From positions 1 to 34,696 of the forward strand of contig MPNB01000036.1 of assembly GCA_002238805.1 (NCBI GenBank): a DNA stretch of 34,696 nt, read 5' to 3'. Shown here one piece after another: positions 8,481-18,211 of this stretch (position 1 is the first letter of the stretch; each line of letters begins with the position of its first letter). The translations under genes were made by a program, and so were the position numbers. The notes under the pieces were generated by a model, which saw only the letters and a program-made list of their open reading frames with translations, was not told where the DNA came from and ran no database searches. This DNA comes from Rhodothermaceae bacterium bin80 (GTDB lineage: Bacteria > Bacteroidota > Rhodothermia > Rhodothermales > Bin80).

Positions 8481-9713
8481 ATGTCAACATTTGAAGCCAT
8501 GCCTGCAACGTACTCATTTCCTGCATCGTTGGACAATGAGCAGCTTCCTGAAGGCTTCGTTGATTATCTGATCGCCCTGCGGCGGCATTTGCACCGTAAC
8601 CCGGAAATCGGCTTCGAAGAGCATGCTACTAGCCATTTAGTACGCGGTCACTTGGAGAGTCATGGCTTACAGGTTTCCGGGCCACATGCAACGACCGGCC
8701 TGTTCGTAGATATAGACGGTGCGCATCCTGGGCCACACATCGGTTTTCGTTGTGACCTTGATGCGCTACAATTGCAAGATGCTAAACATGTAGCGTATGC
8801 TTCACGGAATACTGGCGTTGCCCATGCTTGCGGGCATGATGTACACACAGCAGTTGGTATTGGTATTGCCCTCAACCTTCACCGACTCCGGCATCATCTC
8901 AGGGGGCGTGTTCGAATCTTGTTTCAACCAAATGAGGAGGGCAACCCCAGTGGTTCCATCCCCATGATTGAGGCAGGTGTATGCGATCCCTTGAAAGCAC
9001 TTTATTGCATTCATGTGGACCCAACACTTGATATTGGACAATTTGGGATACCTGAAGGACAGGTCACGGCATCATCCGATCGTCTGCGAGTCGAGATTAC
9101 TGCGCCAGGTACTGGACACTCTGCCCGCCCACAGAACGCGAAGGATACTGTATGGATCACCACGCAGTTATTGAACCAGTACTATCAGCTTATTGGCCGT
9201 GTAACCGATGCCCGCCACCCTGCGGTTTTTACTGTATGCATATTTGAGGCTGGACAGGCACACAATGTGATTCCCGCCAAAGTGTCTTTCGAGGGCGCTC
9301 TGCGCTGCCTCAATGATGATAACCGCGTTTTCCTGGTTAATTATATGCGGCGTGCTGCCGAGAACTTTGCACAGCTGCATGGTGTTGAGATTAATTTTAT
9401 AAATCAGGGCGGGCTCCCCGCTGTCATCAACGATCCCAAGCTGTGCCAGAATGTTCGGACCTGCGTACACGATCTCTTTGGCAAAGATTCTGCATTGGAT
9501 ATATGCGTGCCCAGTATGGGAGCAGAAGATTTTGCGAATTACCTGAAGTATGTTCCTGGCATGCTCATCCGCGTTGGAACACGCAGTAGCACAGCCACAG
9601 GCTATCCACTCCACAATGCTCTCTTTGATGTTGACGAACGGGCTTTGAGTCACTCGGTACGTCTCATGACCCGGGTCTTGATACACCACACTGAAGCTGG
9701 CACCTTTCACTGA
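8481..9713 (+). CDS. M20D-family amidohydrolase
   Basis: Zinc metallo-amidohydrolase of the hippurate hydrolase/N-acyl-amino-acid amidohydrolase group, releasing a carboxylate from an N-acylated amino acid in the cytosol. The start is ATG 8481 (410 aa); an upstream TTG at 8463 is less likely. Motifs appear in the expected order: RRHLHRNPEIGFEE near residues 34-47, CDLDAL (91-96), the metal ligands in HACGHDVHT (115-123), the catalytic NEEG (151-154), the dimerisation-domain region around GTGHSARPQ, and SMGAEDF near the C-terminus with a late LHNALFD that supplies the last histidine ligand. All expected residues are present, so it is likely active. It is followed after 34 bases by the Fe-S protein gene. 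The substrate is unknown; a catabolic or detoxifying role is usual. Confidence 0.88.
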   Translation: MSTFEAMPATYSFPASLDNEQLPEGFVDYLIALRRHLHRNPEIGFEEHATSHLVRGHLESHGLQVSGPHATTGLFVDIDGAHPGPHIGFRCDLDALQLQDAKHVAYASRNTGVAHACGHDVHTAVGIGIALNLHRLRHHLRGRVRILFQPNEEGNPSGSIPMIEAGVCDPLKALYCIHVDPTLDIGQFGIPEGQVTASSDRLRVEITAPGTGHSARPQNAKDTVWITTQLLNQYYQLIGRVTDARHPAVFTVCIFEAGQAHNVIPAKVSFEGALRCLNDDNRVFLVNYMRRAAENFAQLHGVEINFINQGGLPAVINDPKLCQNVRTCVHDLFGKDSALDICVPSMGAEDFANYLKYVPGMLIRVGTRSSTATGYPLHNALFDVDERALSHSVRLMTRVLIHHTEAGTFH

Positions 9714-9731
9714 AACGGAACAGGCTTTAAC

Positions 9732-9738
9732 AGGAGGT
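9732..9738 (+). promoter_or_regulatory. Shine-Dalgarno for Fe-S protein gene
   Basis: AGGAGGT lies nine bases before GTG 9748. It is one of the few strong ribosome-binding sequences in the window, and it favours that GTG over the in-frame ATG at 9772. Confidence 0.5.
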
Positions 9739-9747
9739 GTATAGACG

Positions 9748-10116
9748 GTGCGGGCCATTCCCGAAATCACCATGATCGATTCACCTACTGCCCCAGTAAC
9801 GCTGAGCCCCCGTGCAACGGAAGAGGTACAGAAAATTTTGACTGCGAAAACAGTCCCCGAAGGCTATGGGCTGCGGGTTGGCGTTCGAGGTGGAGGATGC
9901 AGCGGTATGAGTTACATTCTGGGCTTCGACAAACTTCGTGAGCACGATATTACGTTCGATTTTGATGGAATTGTATTGTACATTGATAAGCGACAGGGAC
10001 TGTATCTCTTAGGAACTACGATTGACTATCATGCAGGCCTTGATGCGCGCGGTTTTGTATTCAATAATCCAAATGCCACACAGACGTGTGGTTGCGGATC
10101 CAGCTTTGCAGCCTGA
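9748..10116 (+). CDS. HesB/IscA/SufA-family Fe-S cluster protein
   Basis: A-type iron-sulfur carrier of 122 aa that passes Fe-S clusters to target apoproteins in the cytosol. The three invariant cysteines are present: Cys51 in GVRGGGCSGMSY, and Cys114 and Cys116 in the C-terminal CGCGSSF. The beta-rich core between them (GLRVGV, ITFDFDGIVLYID, GLDARGFVFNNPNA) is typical. A strong AGGAGGT supports the GTG start at 9748. The gene stands alone rather than beside sufBCDS or iscSU and lies 11 bases before clpC, so it is probably co-transcribed with that stress gene. The sequence alone does not separate SufA, IscA and ErpA types. Confidence 0.92.
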   Translation: MRAIPEITMIDSPTAPVTLSPRATEEVQKILTAKTVPEGYGLRVGVRGGGCSGMSYILGFDKLREHDITFDFDGIVLYIDKRQGLYLLGTTIDYHAGLDARGFVFNNPNATQTCGCGSSFAA

Positions 10117-10127
10117 GCCAGACGCTA

Positions 10128-12671
10128 ATGGATCGACACAGTAACTTTTCGAACCGTGTACGTGATGTGATCTCGTACAGTCGTGATGAGGCTATTCGTC
10201 TCGGTCACGACTACATAGGCACCGAGCATCTGCTGCTCGGGCTGATCCGTGAAGGCGAGGGCGTAGCTGTTCGAATACTGCGCAATCTTGGCTGCGACCT
10301 GAACAGACTCAGAAAACAAATTGAAAGCACCGTGCGCTCTGGTGGTGGCACGCTCACCGTCGGAAATCTCCCACTAACAAAACAGGCTGAAAAAGTACTT
10401 CGTATTACCTATCTGGAGGCCAAGCTCTACAAATCGGATGTAATCGGTACCGAGCACCTCCTATTGAGTCTGCTTCGAGATGATGACAATGTGGCCGCTA
10501 AAATACTGGGGGACACATATTCAATCACGTATGAGGTCCTGCGTAAAGAGTTGGATGCGATTCTCTCTGGAGGACCATCGAGTACGCGCAGGAACGAGCC
10601 CCGAGGTGGACGGACACAGGGCAACCGCGGTCGTCAGACACCACAAGATACGAAGTCTAAAACGCCGGTATTGGATAATTTTGGGCGTGACCTGACCCGC
10701 CTCGCGGACAAAGGAGGGCTGGATCCTGTGATTGGCCGACATAAAGAGATTGAGAGAGTGGCTCAGGTTCTCAGCCGCCGCAAGAAAAACAACCCTATTC
10801 TGATTGGTGACCCTGGTGTCGGAAAGACTGCCATCGCAGAAGGTCTCGCGATGCGCATAACCCAGCGCAAGGTCTCTCGTGTCCTACACGACAAACGTAT
10901 CATAACCCTTGACCTTGCTGCGCTGGTAGCAGGGACCAAGTATCGGGGGCAGTTTGAAGAACGACTGAAAGCTGTGATGACTGAGCTGGAAAAATGCCCG
11001 GAGGTGGTCCTCTTTATCGATGAGGTCCACACCATTGTCGGTGCAGGCAGTGCCTCGGGGTCACTTGATGCATCCAATATGTTCAAACCAGCACTGGCCC
11101 GTGGGGACTTGCAGTGTATCGGAGCCACTACGCTGGATGAGTATAGACAGTATATCGAAAAGGATGGCGCCCTTGACCGACGCTTCCAAAAAATCCTTGT
11201 TGATCCATCCACACCGGAGGAAACGCTGGAAATCCTGCGCCAGATAAAAGATCGATACGAGGATCACCATCACGTTACCTACCGGGACGATGCGATACAG
11301 CTGGCTGTATCGCTCTCAGAACGCTATATCACCGACCGTCACCTCCCCGACAAGGCACTTGATATCATTGACGAAGCCGGTGCATGTGTCCATCTGGGTA
11401 ATATTTGCGTACCGGATCACATTATCGAACTGGAAGACCAGATCGAAGCAACGCGAAAAACAAAAGTCGAAGTTGTCACTCGACAACGGTTTGAGGAAGC
11501 CGCTCGCTTGCGAGACAAAGAGTCGAAGCTTCAGGAAAAACTGGAGCAGGCCAAGCTTGAATGGAAGCAACTGGCCGGAGAAGAGCGTTTTGCCGTCACC
11601 GCAGCAGATGTAACTGCAACGGTGGCAATGATGACCGGCATTCCCCTTGAGAGATTGTCTGAGCCTGAGCAGAAAAAACTGCTGGGCATGGAAATAGCCC
11701 TCCGTGAACACATCGTAGGCCAAGACGAGCCAATTGCTAAGCTCTCCAAAGCGATTCGCCGCACACGAGCCGGAATCAAAGATCCCAGCCGACCAATCGG
11801 ATCCTTCATCTTCCTCGGACCTACAGGGGTTGGAAAAACAGAGCTGGCAAAAGTGCTCACCGAGTACCTGTTCGATTCTACCGACGCACTCGTTCGTGTT
11901 GACATGAGTGAGTACATGGAGAAGTTTGCAGTGAGCCGCCTTGTTGGAGCGCCTCCAGGCTACGTGGGCTACGATGAAGGTGGACAGCTAACCGAGAAAG
12001 TCCGTCGCAAACCGTTCTCGGTCGTACTGCTGGACGAGATCGAAAAAGCCCATCCCGACGTGTTTAACATCCTGCTGCAGGTTCTTGATGATGGCGTTCT
12101 GACCGATGGAAGTGGACGGCGGGTTGATTTCCGTAATACGGTCATTATCATGACCAGCAACATTGGTGCAAGGGATATCCGTAACTCCGGTTTTGGGTTA
12201 GGTTTCTCGCAAAGCTCTGAGGTTTTTGACTATAAGGCCATGAAGAGCACGATTGAAATCGCCTTGAAGAATGTATTCAACCCCGAATTCTTGAACAGGG
12301 TTGATGACGTGATCGTCTTTCATTCTTTGGAAAGAAAACATATCTTTCAGATTATCGAACTGCTTTCTCAGGAACTCTTTACACGCGTCCAAGCACTCGG
12401 AATTTCCGTTGAGTTGCAACCCTCTGCAAATGATTTTCTCGTCGAGCGGGGCTACGACGCCAAGTTTGGCGCCCGACCACTCAAGCGTGCGATTCAGCGC
12501 TACCTGGAGGATCCGTTGGCGGAAATGATTCTTGACCAGGGTTTGGGAGACGGAGACCGGATCCTCGTTGACTACACTACCTCAGCTGAGGCCCTTTCTC
12601 TGGAGGTCGACAGACCGTCAATACCCATTCCAGAAGCTGGAGAACCTCAGAAAGAAGGTGCATCTGAATAG
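10128..12671 (+). CDS. clpC: ATP-dependent Clp protease ATPase subunit ClpC
   Basis: Hsp100 unfoldase that feeds proteins to ClpP. The start is ATG 10128 (847 aa). Domains in order: two Clp_N repeats (about 1-145), a Gly/Arg/Gln-rich linker (about 147-180), AAA+ domain D1 with Walker A GDPGVGKT (227-234) and Walker B VVLFIDE (293-299), a UVR-type middle segment with EEAARLRDKE near 455-465 as in ClpC but not ClpB, and D2 with Walker A GPTGVGKT (564-571) and VVLLDE (632-637). An LGF tripeptide at 691-693 corresponds to the ClpP-docking loop, which supports a protease partner rather than a disaggregase. The C-terminal D2-small domain is complete. The gene is packed in a run with the Fe-S carrier upstream and tyrA seven bases downstream. 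No clpP is visible in the window. Confidence 0.95.
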   Translation: MDRHSNFSNRVRDVISYSRDEAIRLGHDYIGTEHLLLGLIREGEGVAVRILRNLGCDLNRLRKQIESTVRSGGGTLTVGNLPLTKQAEKVLRITYLEAKLYKSDVIGTEHLLLSLLRDDDNVAAKILGDTYSITYEVLRKELDAILSGGPSSTRRNEPRGGRTQGNRGRQTPQDTKSKTPVLDNFGRDLTRLADKGGLDPVIGRHKEIERVAQVLSRRKKNNPILIGDPGVGKTAIAEGLAMRITQRKVSRVLHDKRIITLDLAALVAGTKYRGQFEERLKAVMTELEKCPEVVLFIDEVHTIVGAGSASGSLDASNMFKPALARGDLQCIGATTLDEYRQYIEKDGALDRRFQKILVDPSTPEETLEILRQIKDRYEDHHHVTYRDDAIQLAVSLSERYITDRHLPDKALDIIDEAGACVHLGNICVPDHIIELEDQIEATRKTKVEVVTRQRFEEAARLRDKESKLQEKLEQAKLEWKQLAGEERFAVTAADVTATVAMMTGIPLERLSEPEQKKLLGMEIALREHIVGQDEPIAKLSKAIRRTRAGIKDPSRPIGSFIFLGPTGVGKTELAKVLTEYLFDSTDALVRVDMSEYMEKFAVSRLVGAPPGYVGYDEGGQLTEKVRRKPFSVVLLDEIEKAHPDVFNILLQVLDDGVLTDGSGRRVDFRNTVIIMTSNIGARDIRNSGFGLGFSQSSEVFDYKAMKSTIEIALKNVFNPEFLNRVDDVIVFHSLERKHIFQIIELLSQELFTRVQALGISVELQPSANDFLVERGYDAKFGARPLKRAIQRYLEDPLAEMILDQGLGDGDRILVDYTTSAEALSLEVDRPSIPIPEAGEPQKEGASE

Positions 12672-12678
12672 CAATCTA

Positions 12679-13779
12679 ATGATTGAGCGCGTTGCCATAA
12701 TCGGCATCGGCTTGATTGGCGGATCGCTCGCTCTGGCTTGGAAGGAGCGACTACCGAGTCTGCATGTCACGGGTTTTGATAAACCGGATGTGCTTAGTCA
12801 AGCAATCAAACTGGGAGTGATTGACCATGGAGCCAGCTCTCTAGTGGATGCAGTCCGCCAGGCTGATGCCGTATTCTTAGCCGTACCACTCAACGCTCTG
12901 GAGCTGGTGCTGGGCTCGATTGCTCCACACCTACAGCGCCATACTTTTGTAACCGATGTAGGCTCTGTAAAGCAACCTGTAATCAAAGCAGCAGAGCACC
13001 TCCTACCAAACAATATCTGTTTCATCGGAGGTCATCCCATGACCGGATCCGAACAGAGTGGACTTGGAGGAGCAGACTCTTTTCTCTTTGAAAATGCTGT
13101 TTACGTTCTCTGCCCGGAGGGACAGGAAGACTCAGACACCTATCGTGCGCTCACGTACCTCGCGGAATCCACAGGAGCACGAGTGCTTTCCATGGATAGT
13201 GTGCAGCATGATCGTGTAGTGGCCTGCGTCAGTCACTTGCCTCAGCTTCTGGCCACAAATCTGATGAACATTGCAGCCGATCGAAGCCAGGCCAACCCGA
13301 TCACTTTGCAGCTGGCGGCAGGAGGATTCAGGGATATGACGAGAATTGCCTCCTCTCCGTTTGAGATGTGGTCTGCAGTCCTTGAAGCTAACCGCACAGA
13401 CGTCGGAACAGCTCTTGATGAGTTGATTTATGCCTTGGAGTTCACCCGAAAACAGCTGCGCCCGGACGGTAATCTTCAGGAACTGCGTCCTGTATTTGAA
13501 CGGGCGCGCGCGATCCGCGACACTATCCCCCGAGATTTTAAAGGGTTTCTCCGACCTTTAAGCGATGTATTCGTGTACGCAAAAGATCAGCCGGGAGTAC
13601 TGGCACATATCACAGGAACGCTTTTTAAGCAGGGAATCAGCATCAAAGACATTGAGCTACTCAAAATTCGTGAAGGTACAGGTGGCGCATTCAGGATAAG
13701 TTTGGAGGACGATAGCACGGCCGATGCGGCGGTAGCAGCGTTAAAGTCACAAGGTTGCCGCGCACACAGACTTCAATAA
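12679..13779 (+). CDS. tyrA: Prephenate dehydrogenase with ACT domain
   Basis: NAD(P)-dependent oxidative decarboxylation of prephenate to 4-hydroxyphenylpyruvate, the committed step to tyrosine. The start is ATG 12679, seven bases after the clpC stop; longer in-frame starts lie inside clpC. The protein has 366 aa. The N-terminal Rossmann motif is VAIIGIGLIGGSLAL, followed by FVTDVGSVK and GGHPMTGSEQSG, the conserved substrate and catalytic-histidine region. The all-alpha dimerisation domain includes HDRVVACVSHLPQLLA. Residues from about 290 (VFVYAKDQPGVLAHITGTLFKQGISIKDIE) form a C-terminal ACT domain, the regulatory fold that usually senses tyrosine. No chorismate mutase domain is fused. 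It sits in the same tight run as clpC and gcvT, an unusual neighbourhood for aromatic biosynthesis. Confidence 0.93.
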   Translation: MIERVAIIGIGLIGGSLALAWKERLPSLHVTGFDKPDVLSQAIKLGVIDHGASSLVDAVRQADAVFLAVPLNALELVLGSIAPHLQRHTFVTDVGSVKQPVIKAAEHLLPNNICFIGGHPMTGSEQSGLGGADSFLFENAVYVLCPEGQEDSDTYRALTYLAESTGARVLSMDSVQHDRVVACVSHLPQLLATNLMNIAADRSQANPITLQLAAGGFRDMTRIASSPFEMWSAVLEANRTDVGTALDELIYALEFTRKQLRPDGNLQELRPVFERARAIRDTIPRDFKGFLRPLSDVFVYAKDQPGVLAHITGTLFKQGISIKDIELLKIREGTGGAFRISLEDDSTADAAVAALKSQGCRAHRLQ

Positions 13780-13789
13780 TTCTAAAAAT

Positions 13790-14902
13790 ATGCCACGCAC
13801 ACTCGCATTAAATGAAGCTCATGTAGCTATGGGAGGTCGTATGGTCGATTTTGCCGGTTACAGTATGCCACTGCAGTACACCAGCATTCTGGACGAACAT
13901 AAAGCCGTTCGAAGAGCTGCAGGATTGTTCGACGTAAGCCACATGGGGGAAATCTTTGCCATGGGAGCGGAGGCAGAAGATTTTGTACAGCATCTGGTTA
14001 CCAATGATGTCTCTCGACTGAGTATTGGGAAAGCAATGTATACCCTGATGTGCAATGAAGCAGGTGGGGTGATTGACGACCTACTCGTGTACAAGGTCAA
14101 TCATGGCGCCTACATGCTCGTAGTCAATGCATCCAACACGGTGAAAGATTTTGAATGGATGCAGGCCAACAATCCCATGGGGGCCGACCTGTATGATGTA
14201 TCGGACCAAATGGGACTACTCGCATTGCAGGGACCAGACTCTCTGGAAATTGGAGCAAAACTCTTGGGCGAACCTGTCCATCAATTACAAAGCTTTCACT
14301 TCCTGCGACCAGCCGCCGGTGAGTTTATGGGCTTCAATAAGGTCATCGTTTCTCGGACCGGCTACACCAGAGAGATTGGACTTGAGTTCTATGTTGAATC
14401 CGAAAATACCCATGCACTGTGGGACGCAATCATGGAAGCGGGTTCGGACTACAACCTGCAGCCTATCGGCCTTGGAGCGCGAGATACTCTCCGGCTTGAG
14501 GCGGGTTTTTGCCTGTACGGAAATGAGCTAACCGAAGATATCAATCCTTATGAAGCAGGCTTAGGCTGGACTACAAAACTGCAGAAGGGAGAATTTGTCG
14601 GCCGGGAGGCTCTGCAGGATATCAAGGCCAACGGCCCTAAGCGCCGTCTGGTTGGCCTAGTCATAGATGGCAGGGGGATCCCCAGATCGGATTACACGGT
14701 TGTTTCTGAATCTGGGGAAAGTATCGGTCGTGTCACCAGTGGATCCCAGTCTCCCACACTAAATCGTGGCATAGCACTCGCGTATGTCCAAAACGATCCG
14801 GCGTTCACAACACCCGGGAGTAAGGTAGGTATACGTGTTCGATCCCGAACGCTAGATGCCTTTGTGCAGAAGTTACCCTTCCATCGGAAGCCAAAGAAAT
14901 AG
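13790..14902 (+). CDS. gcvT: Glycine cleavage system T protein
   Basis: Aminomethyltransferase (T-protein) of the glycine cleavage complex. It transfers the methylene carbon from aminomethyl-lipoyl H-protein to tetrahydrofolate and releases ammonia. It has 370 aa, close to the family length. The folate-binding N-terminal region is clear: GGRMVDFAGYSMPLQY, then LFDVSHMGE with the conserved Asp. Later come GYTREIGLEFYV and LGARDTLRLEAGFCLYGNE, followed by the GCV_T_C barrel (GRVTSGSQSPTLNRGIALAYV). No gcvH or gcvP is present nearby, so the system is split in this genome. The gene begins 10 bases after tyrA and belongs to the same probable transcript. I see no glycine riboswitch in that short gap. 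Confidence 0.96.
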   Translation: MPRTLALNEAHVAMGGRMVDFAGYSMPLQYTSILDEHKAVRRAAGLFDVSHMGEIFAMGAEAEDFVQHLVTNDVSRLSIGKAMYTLMCNEAGGVIDDLLVYKVNHGAYMLVVNASNTVKDFEWMQANNPMGADLYDVSDQMGLLALQGPDSLEIGAKLLGEPVHQLQSFHFLRPAAGEFMGFNKVIVSRTGYTREIGLEFYVESENTHALWDAIMEAGSDYNLQPIGLGARDTLRLEAGFCLYGNELTEDINPYEAGLGWTTKLQKGEFVGREALQDIKANGPKRRLVGLVIDGRGIPRSDYTVVSESGESIGRVTSGSQSPTLNRGIALAYVQNDPAFTTPGSKVGIRVRSRTLDAFVQKLPFHRKPKK

Positions 14903-14966
14903 GCACATGATCCTACGTCGTATCTTGATTGATCTGTGCATTTTATAAATCTCGATTTTTTTCTTA

Positions 14967-17393
14967 ATGGCCGATACTAAAGCCAACCGCAGGCGAGGCA
15001 GTTCAACCTCATCCAAACCCAAAGCTCGTTCGAGAACCAAACGCAGGCAGGAAGTTCTGGGGGTACTTATTCTCACGCTCGGGGTCCTTCTCGCTATTGC
15101 AGGCGGCACATACTCTACATCAGACGATACTCTTATTGAGGGAAGACCCTTCTGGGAATTACTGTTTCCCTTTGAAGGTCCATCCGTCAGTAATGCTGTC
15201 GGAGCTGTTGGTGCATGGCTTGCCCACGCCATGGTACCCTCCTTTTTCGGGTACACCTCCCTCCTCCTGATCATCACAATACTTCTATGTGGCTACACTG
15301 TCCTCAGAAAGCGACCGCTGCGGAGTATCTGGATACCAACCGTACATCTTATCTGGATTGTGTGTCTTGTCGCGATAATATTTGGTCGTCTTAGCTTGTA
15401 CGCACCCCTGTCTGAACTAGGTGTATGGGCAGGTGCTTTCGGTCTTGGAGCAGCATTTTGGTTGAACGAAATCGTAGGCGAACTTGGGTCATGGGTCATT
15501 CTGGGTGCTAGTCTGGTTATTGGGCTTATGCTGACCATAGATCGGGACATTCAGCATTGGCTGGATCGTACAGAGCAAGCATGGAAAACCTCGGCTCGGG
15601 TGATCAAGGAAAACCAAGAGAAATCCAGAAAAGAACGTGCAGCTGAGAAAACTTCAGGCAAGAATAAGTTGCGATCAACCTGGGGTGATCTTGACCCCCA
15701 ATCCTCTCCTGCACCGGTGGAAACACACCCTCATAACGTGGACCCTGAACCTGAGCAGGATATTGATCTGAAACAGCCCCGTGCGACGAAACCCTCGACT
15801 AACCAACCCACAACAGAGACTGATCGAACCGGCTTGGAACTCAAGGTTACCGGACAGATCACTGAGGAGGCCGGGCACAAATCCCGGTCTCGAAGTACTG
15901 AGATTGCGGGAGTGGGTAAGTACAAGTTTCCACACGTTCGGCTCTTGGATGCTCCAAAGGAAACCGAGCAAAAGATTGATTACGAGGAGTTGGAAGAGAA
16001 CAAGACCAAACTCGTCGAAAAACTCGCTCGACACAAGATTGAAATCATTGAAGTGAATGCCAAGGTGGGGCCTACCGTCACACTCTATGAGCTTACGCCT
16101 GCTCCCGGTGTGAAGGTCAGTCGTATCAAGTCACTGGAGGATGACTTGGCTATGGCAATGGCTGCACAGGGAATTCGAATGATCGTCCCCATCCCCAATA
16201 AATCTGCCGTTGGCGTAGAGATACCGAACAGACAAAGAGAGCTTGTGCGGGTCCAGTCGGTGCTCAATACAGCCCGGTTCCAGGAGTCCAACATGGAACT
16301 GCCCGTAGTACTGGGCAAGACTATTGAGGGAGGTGTCTTCGTGCAGGATCTCACCAAGATGCCGCACCTACTGATCGCGGGAGCTACAGGATCCGGTAAG
16401 TCCGTCGGTCTGAATACGTTGATCACAGGGCTCCTATATGCATGTGCTCCGTCGGACCTGAAGTTCGTGATGATCGACCCGAAAAAGGTCGAACTTCAGC
16501 AGTATGAAAAGCTTGAGTATCATTTCCTAGCCATGCCGGAAGACGGGAGTGACGCCATCATCACAGAAGTTGAAGAGGCGCTCAATATCCTGAAAGCTTG
16601 CGAACAGGAAATGGATGTGCGTTATGATCTTCTTAAAGAAGCCGGCGTGCGCGGAGTCAGGCGTTACAATACCCGATTTGCTGAGGGAGCTCTTGACCCT
16701 GCTTCCGGTCACAAACATCTGCCCTACATTGTGGTGATCATTGATGAGCTGGCTGATCTCATGATGACGGCAGGGAAGGATGTTGAGGCTCCCATCGCGC
16801 GACTCGCCCAGAAGGCACGCGCCATAGGCATCCACTTGATCCTGGCAACCCAGCGCCCTTCCGTTGATGTTATCACGGGGCTTATCAAAGCGAACTTCCC
16901 GTCCCGCGTCGCTTTCCAGGTTGCCTCTAAAGTTGATGCACGGACTATCCTTGACCAGAACGGTGCTGAGCAGCTGGTCGGCAATGGTGACATGCTGTAT
17001 ATGAACGGTAGCAAAGTTTTGCGCCTGCAAGGACCTTTCGTCTCCGGCAAGGAGATTGACCGACTGATCGATTACATCAGGAAGCAGCCGGAACCAAGCT
17101 CCTATCAATTACCCAAGGTTGAACTAGAACCCACCAAGAGCTCTTCCTACGATCAATCTTTTCAGGAGGGCTCCACGGATCAGCTCTTTGAAGAAGCTGC
17201 ACGAATCATTGTGCGGAGTCAGCAGGGCTCTGTTTCATTGATTCAGCGCAAGTTATCCATCGGCTATACGAGGGCTGCTCGTATCGTTGATCAATTGGAG
17301 CAGGCCGGCGTTGTCGGATCATTTGCCGGAGCAAAACCACGTGATGTGCTTGTAGCTGACGAGGTTGCTCTTGAACGGCTCCTGCATGGCTAA
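14967..17393 (+). CDS. ftsK: FtsK/SpoIIIE-type DNA translocase
   Basis: Septum-anchored hexameric ATPase that pumps chromosome ends during division and activates XerCD dimer resolution. It has 808 aa. A basic cytoplasmic N-terminus leads to four hydrophobic segments (about 30-47, 95-110, 122-140 and 155-190). A charged Pro/Glu-rich linker (about 200-310) follows. The motor begins near 320, with Walker A GATGSGKS at 472-479, Walker B IVVIIDELADL near 588-598 and ATQRPSVDVITG after it. The last 70 residues (LFEEAARIIVRSQQGSVSLIQRK onward) form the winged-helix gamma domain that reads KOPS-type sequences, so this is a full-length SpoIIIE/FtsK with a short linker. It lies 64 bases after gcvT and 38 before purE. 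Confidence 0.96.
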   Translation: MADTKANRRRGSSTSSKPKARSRTKRRQEVLGVLILTLGVLLAIAGGTYSTSDDTLIEGRPFWELLFPFEGPSVSNAVGAVGAWLAHAMVPSFFGYTSLLLIITILLCGYTVLRKRPLRSIWIPTVHLIWIVCLVAIIFGRLSLYAPLSELGVWAGAFGLGAAFWLNEIVGELGSWVILGASLVIGLMLTIDRDIQHWLDRTEQAWKTSARVIKENQEKSRKERAAEKTSGKNKLRSTWGDLDPQSSPAPVETHPHNVDPEPEQDIDLKQPRATKPSTNQPTTETDRTGLELKVTGQITEEAGHKSRSRSTEIAGVGKYKFPHVRLLDAPKETEQKIDYEELEENKTKLVEKLARHKIEIIEVNAKVGPTVTLYELTPAPGVKVSRIKSLEDDLAMAMAAQGIRMIVPIPNKSAVGVEIPNRQRELVRVQSVLNTARFQESNMELPVVLGKTIEGGVFVQDLTKMPHLLIAGATGSGKSVGLNTLITGLLYACAPSDLKFVMIDPKKVELQQYEKLEYHFLAMPEDGSDAIITEVEEALNILKACEQEMDVRYDLLKEAGVRGVRRYNTRFAEGALDPASGHKHLPYIVVIIDELADLMMTAGKDVEAPIARLAQKARAIGIHLILATQRPSVDVITGLIKANFPSRVAFQVASKVDARTILDQNGAEQLVGNGDMLYMNGSKVLRLQGPFVSGKEIDRLIDYIRKQPEPSSYQLPKVELEPTKSSSYDQSFQEGSTDQLFEEAARIIVRSQQGSVSLIQRKLSIGYTRAARIVDQLEQAGVVGSFAGAKPRDVLVADEVALERLLHG

Positions 17394-17431
17394 TCTTTTC
17401 TTTAACTCTAGCAACATCTCACATTAAGTAC

Positions 17432-17929
17432 ATGAAGCCTTTAGTTGGAATCCTGATGGGAAGTGACTCTGATCTCCCCATCATGCGCAAGGCCGCAGAT
17501 ATTCTGAAGTCTTTTGACGTTCCCTTTGAATTAAATGTCATGAGCGCCCACCGTACGCCTGATCGGGCGCATCAATATGCAACCAGCGCCCATACCCGGG
17601 GAATCAAGGTATTGATTGCCGGGGCAGGTGTAGCAGCACACTTGGCAGGCGTACTCGCAGCTAATACACCTCTACCTGTACTTGGCGTACCCATTAATTC
17701 CGGTGCGCTTCAAGGGCTTGACGCCCTCCTGGCTACCGTACAGATGCCGAGCGGAATTCCTGTAGGAACCCTAGCCATCAATGGCTCAAAGAACGCTGCC
17801 CTACTGGCTGTACAAATACTTGCCACATCTGACCCTGCACTTCAGCAGCGATTTATTGATTATAAAGCGGACATGGTCGACCAAGTAGACCTCAAGAATG
17901 CACGCGTCCAAGAGCAATTGTTCGCTTGA
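17432..17929 (+). CDS. purE: N5-carboxyaminoimidazole ribonucleotide mutase
   Basis: Class I PurE, converting N5-CAIR to CAIR in de novo purine synthesis. It has 165 aa, the normal length. The signature GSDSDLPIMRKAADIL opens the protein, and MSAHRTPDRAHQYA carries the catalytic His of the active-site loop. GAGVAAHLAGVLAANTPLPVLGVP and QMPSGIPVGTLAI follow as in homologues. Class I enzymes need PurK to make N5-CAIR, but purK is not downstream. Instead an A/T-rich restriction-type gene begins about 280 bases later, which raises the possibility that an original neighbour was displaced. Confidence 0.97.
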   Translation: MKPLVGILMGSDSDLPIMRKAADILKSFDVPFELNVMSAHRTPDRAHQYATSAHTRGIKVLIAGAGVAAHLAGVLAANTPLPVLGVPINSGALQGLDALLATVQMPSGIPVGTLAINGSKNAALLAVQILATSDPALQQRFIDYKADMVDQVDLKNARVQEQLFA

Positions 17930-18211
17930 CCCAGTTCTCAGAGTGGAGCTTATCCTTTGATTTGTAGCTCGCAAGCGGAGGGCGTTTGGGAAACTATTCT
18001 TTTCACCCATTTTTCGGCGCCTCTGAACCGCGGGGGATATCGCTGTTCGACAACAATTAGATTTTTCGCTGGCGACAATGGAGTTCCACTTCAATCGGAT
18101 TCATTTTCTCACATCAATGGAATAGGCCTCCCTCTCACATTGTGTATCATTTTCTTGATTTGATTAACTTACGCGGGTTACCTGTTGGATTATAAGTTGA
18201 CTTTGAATAAT

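Noticed and set aside
17930..18184. Gap after purE with a 68-residue open frame (17957-18163).
   Set aside because: No family resemblance or clear start signal; I see nothing definite in this 250-base gap.
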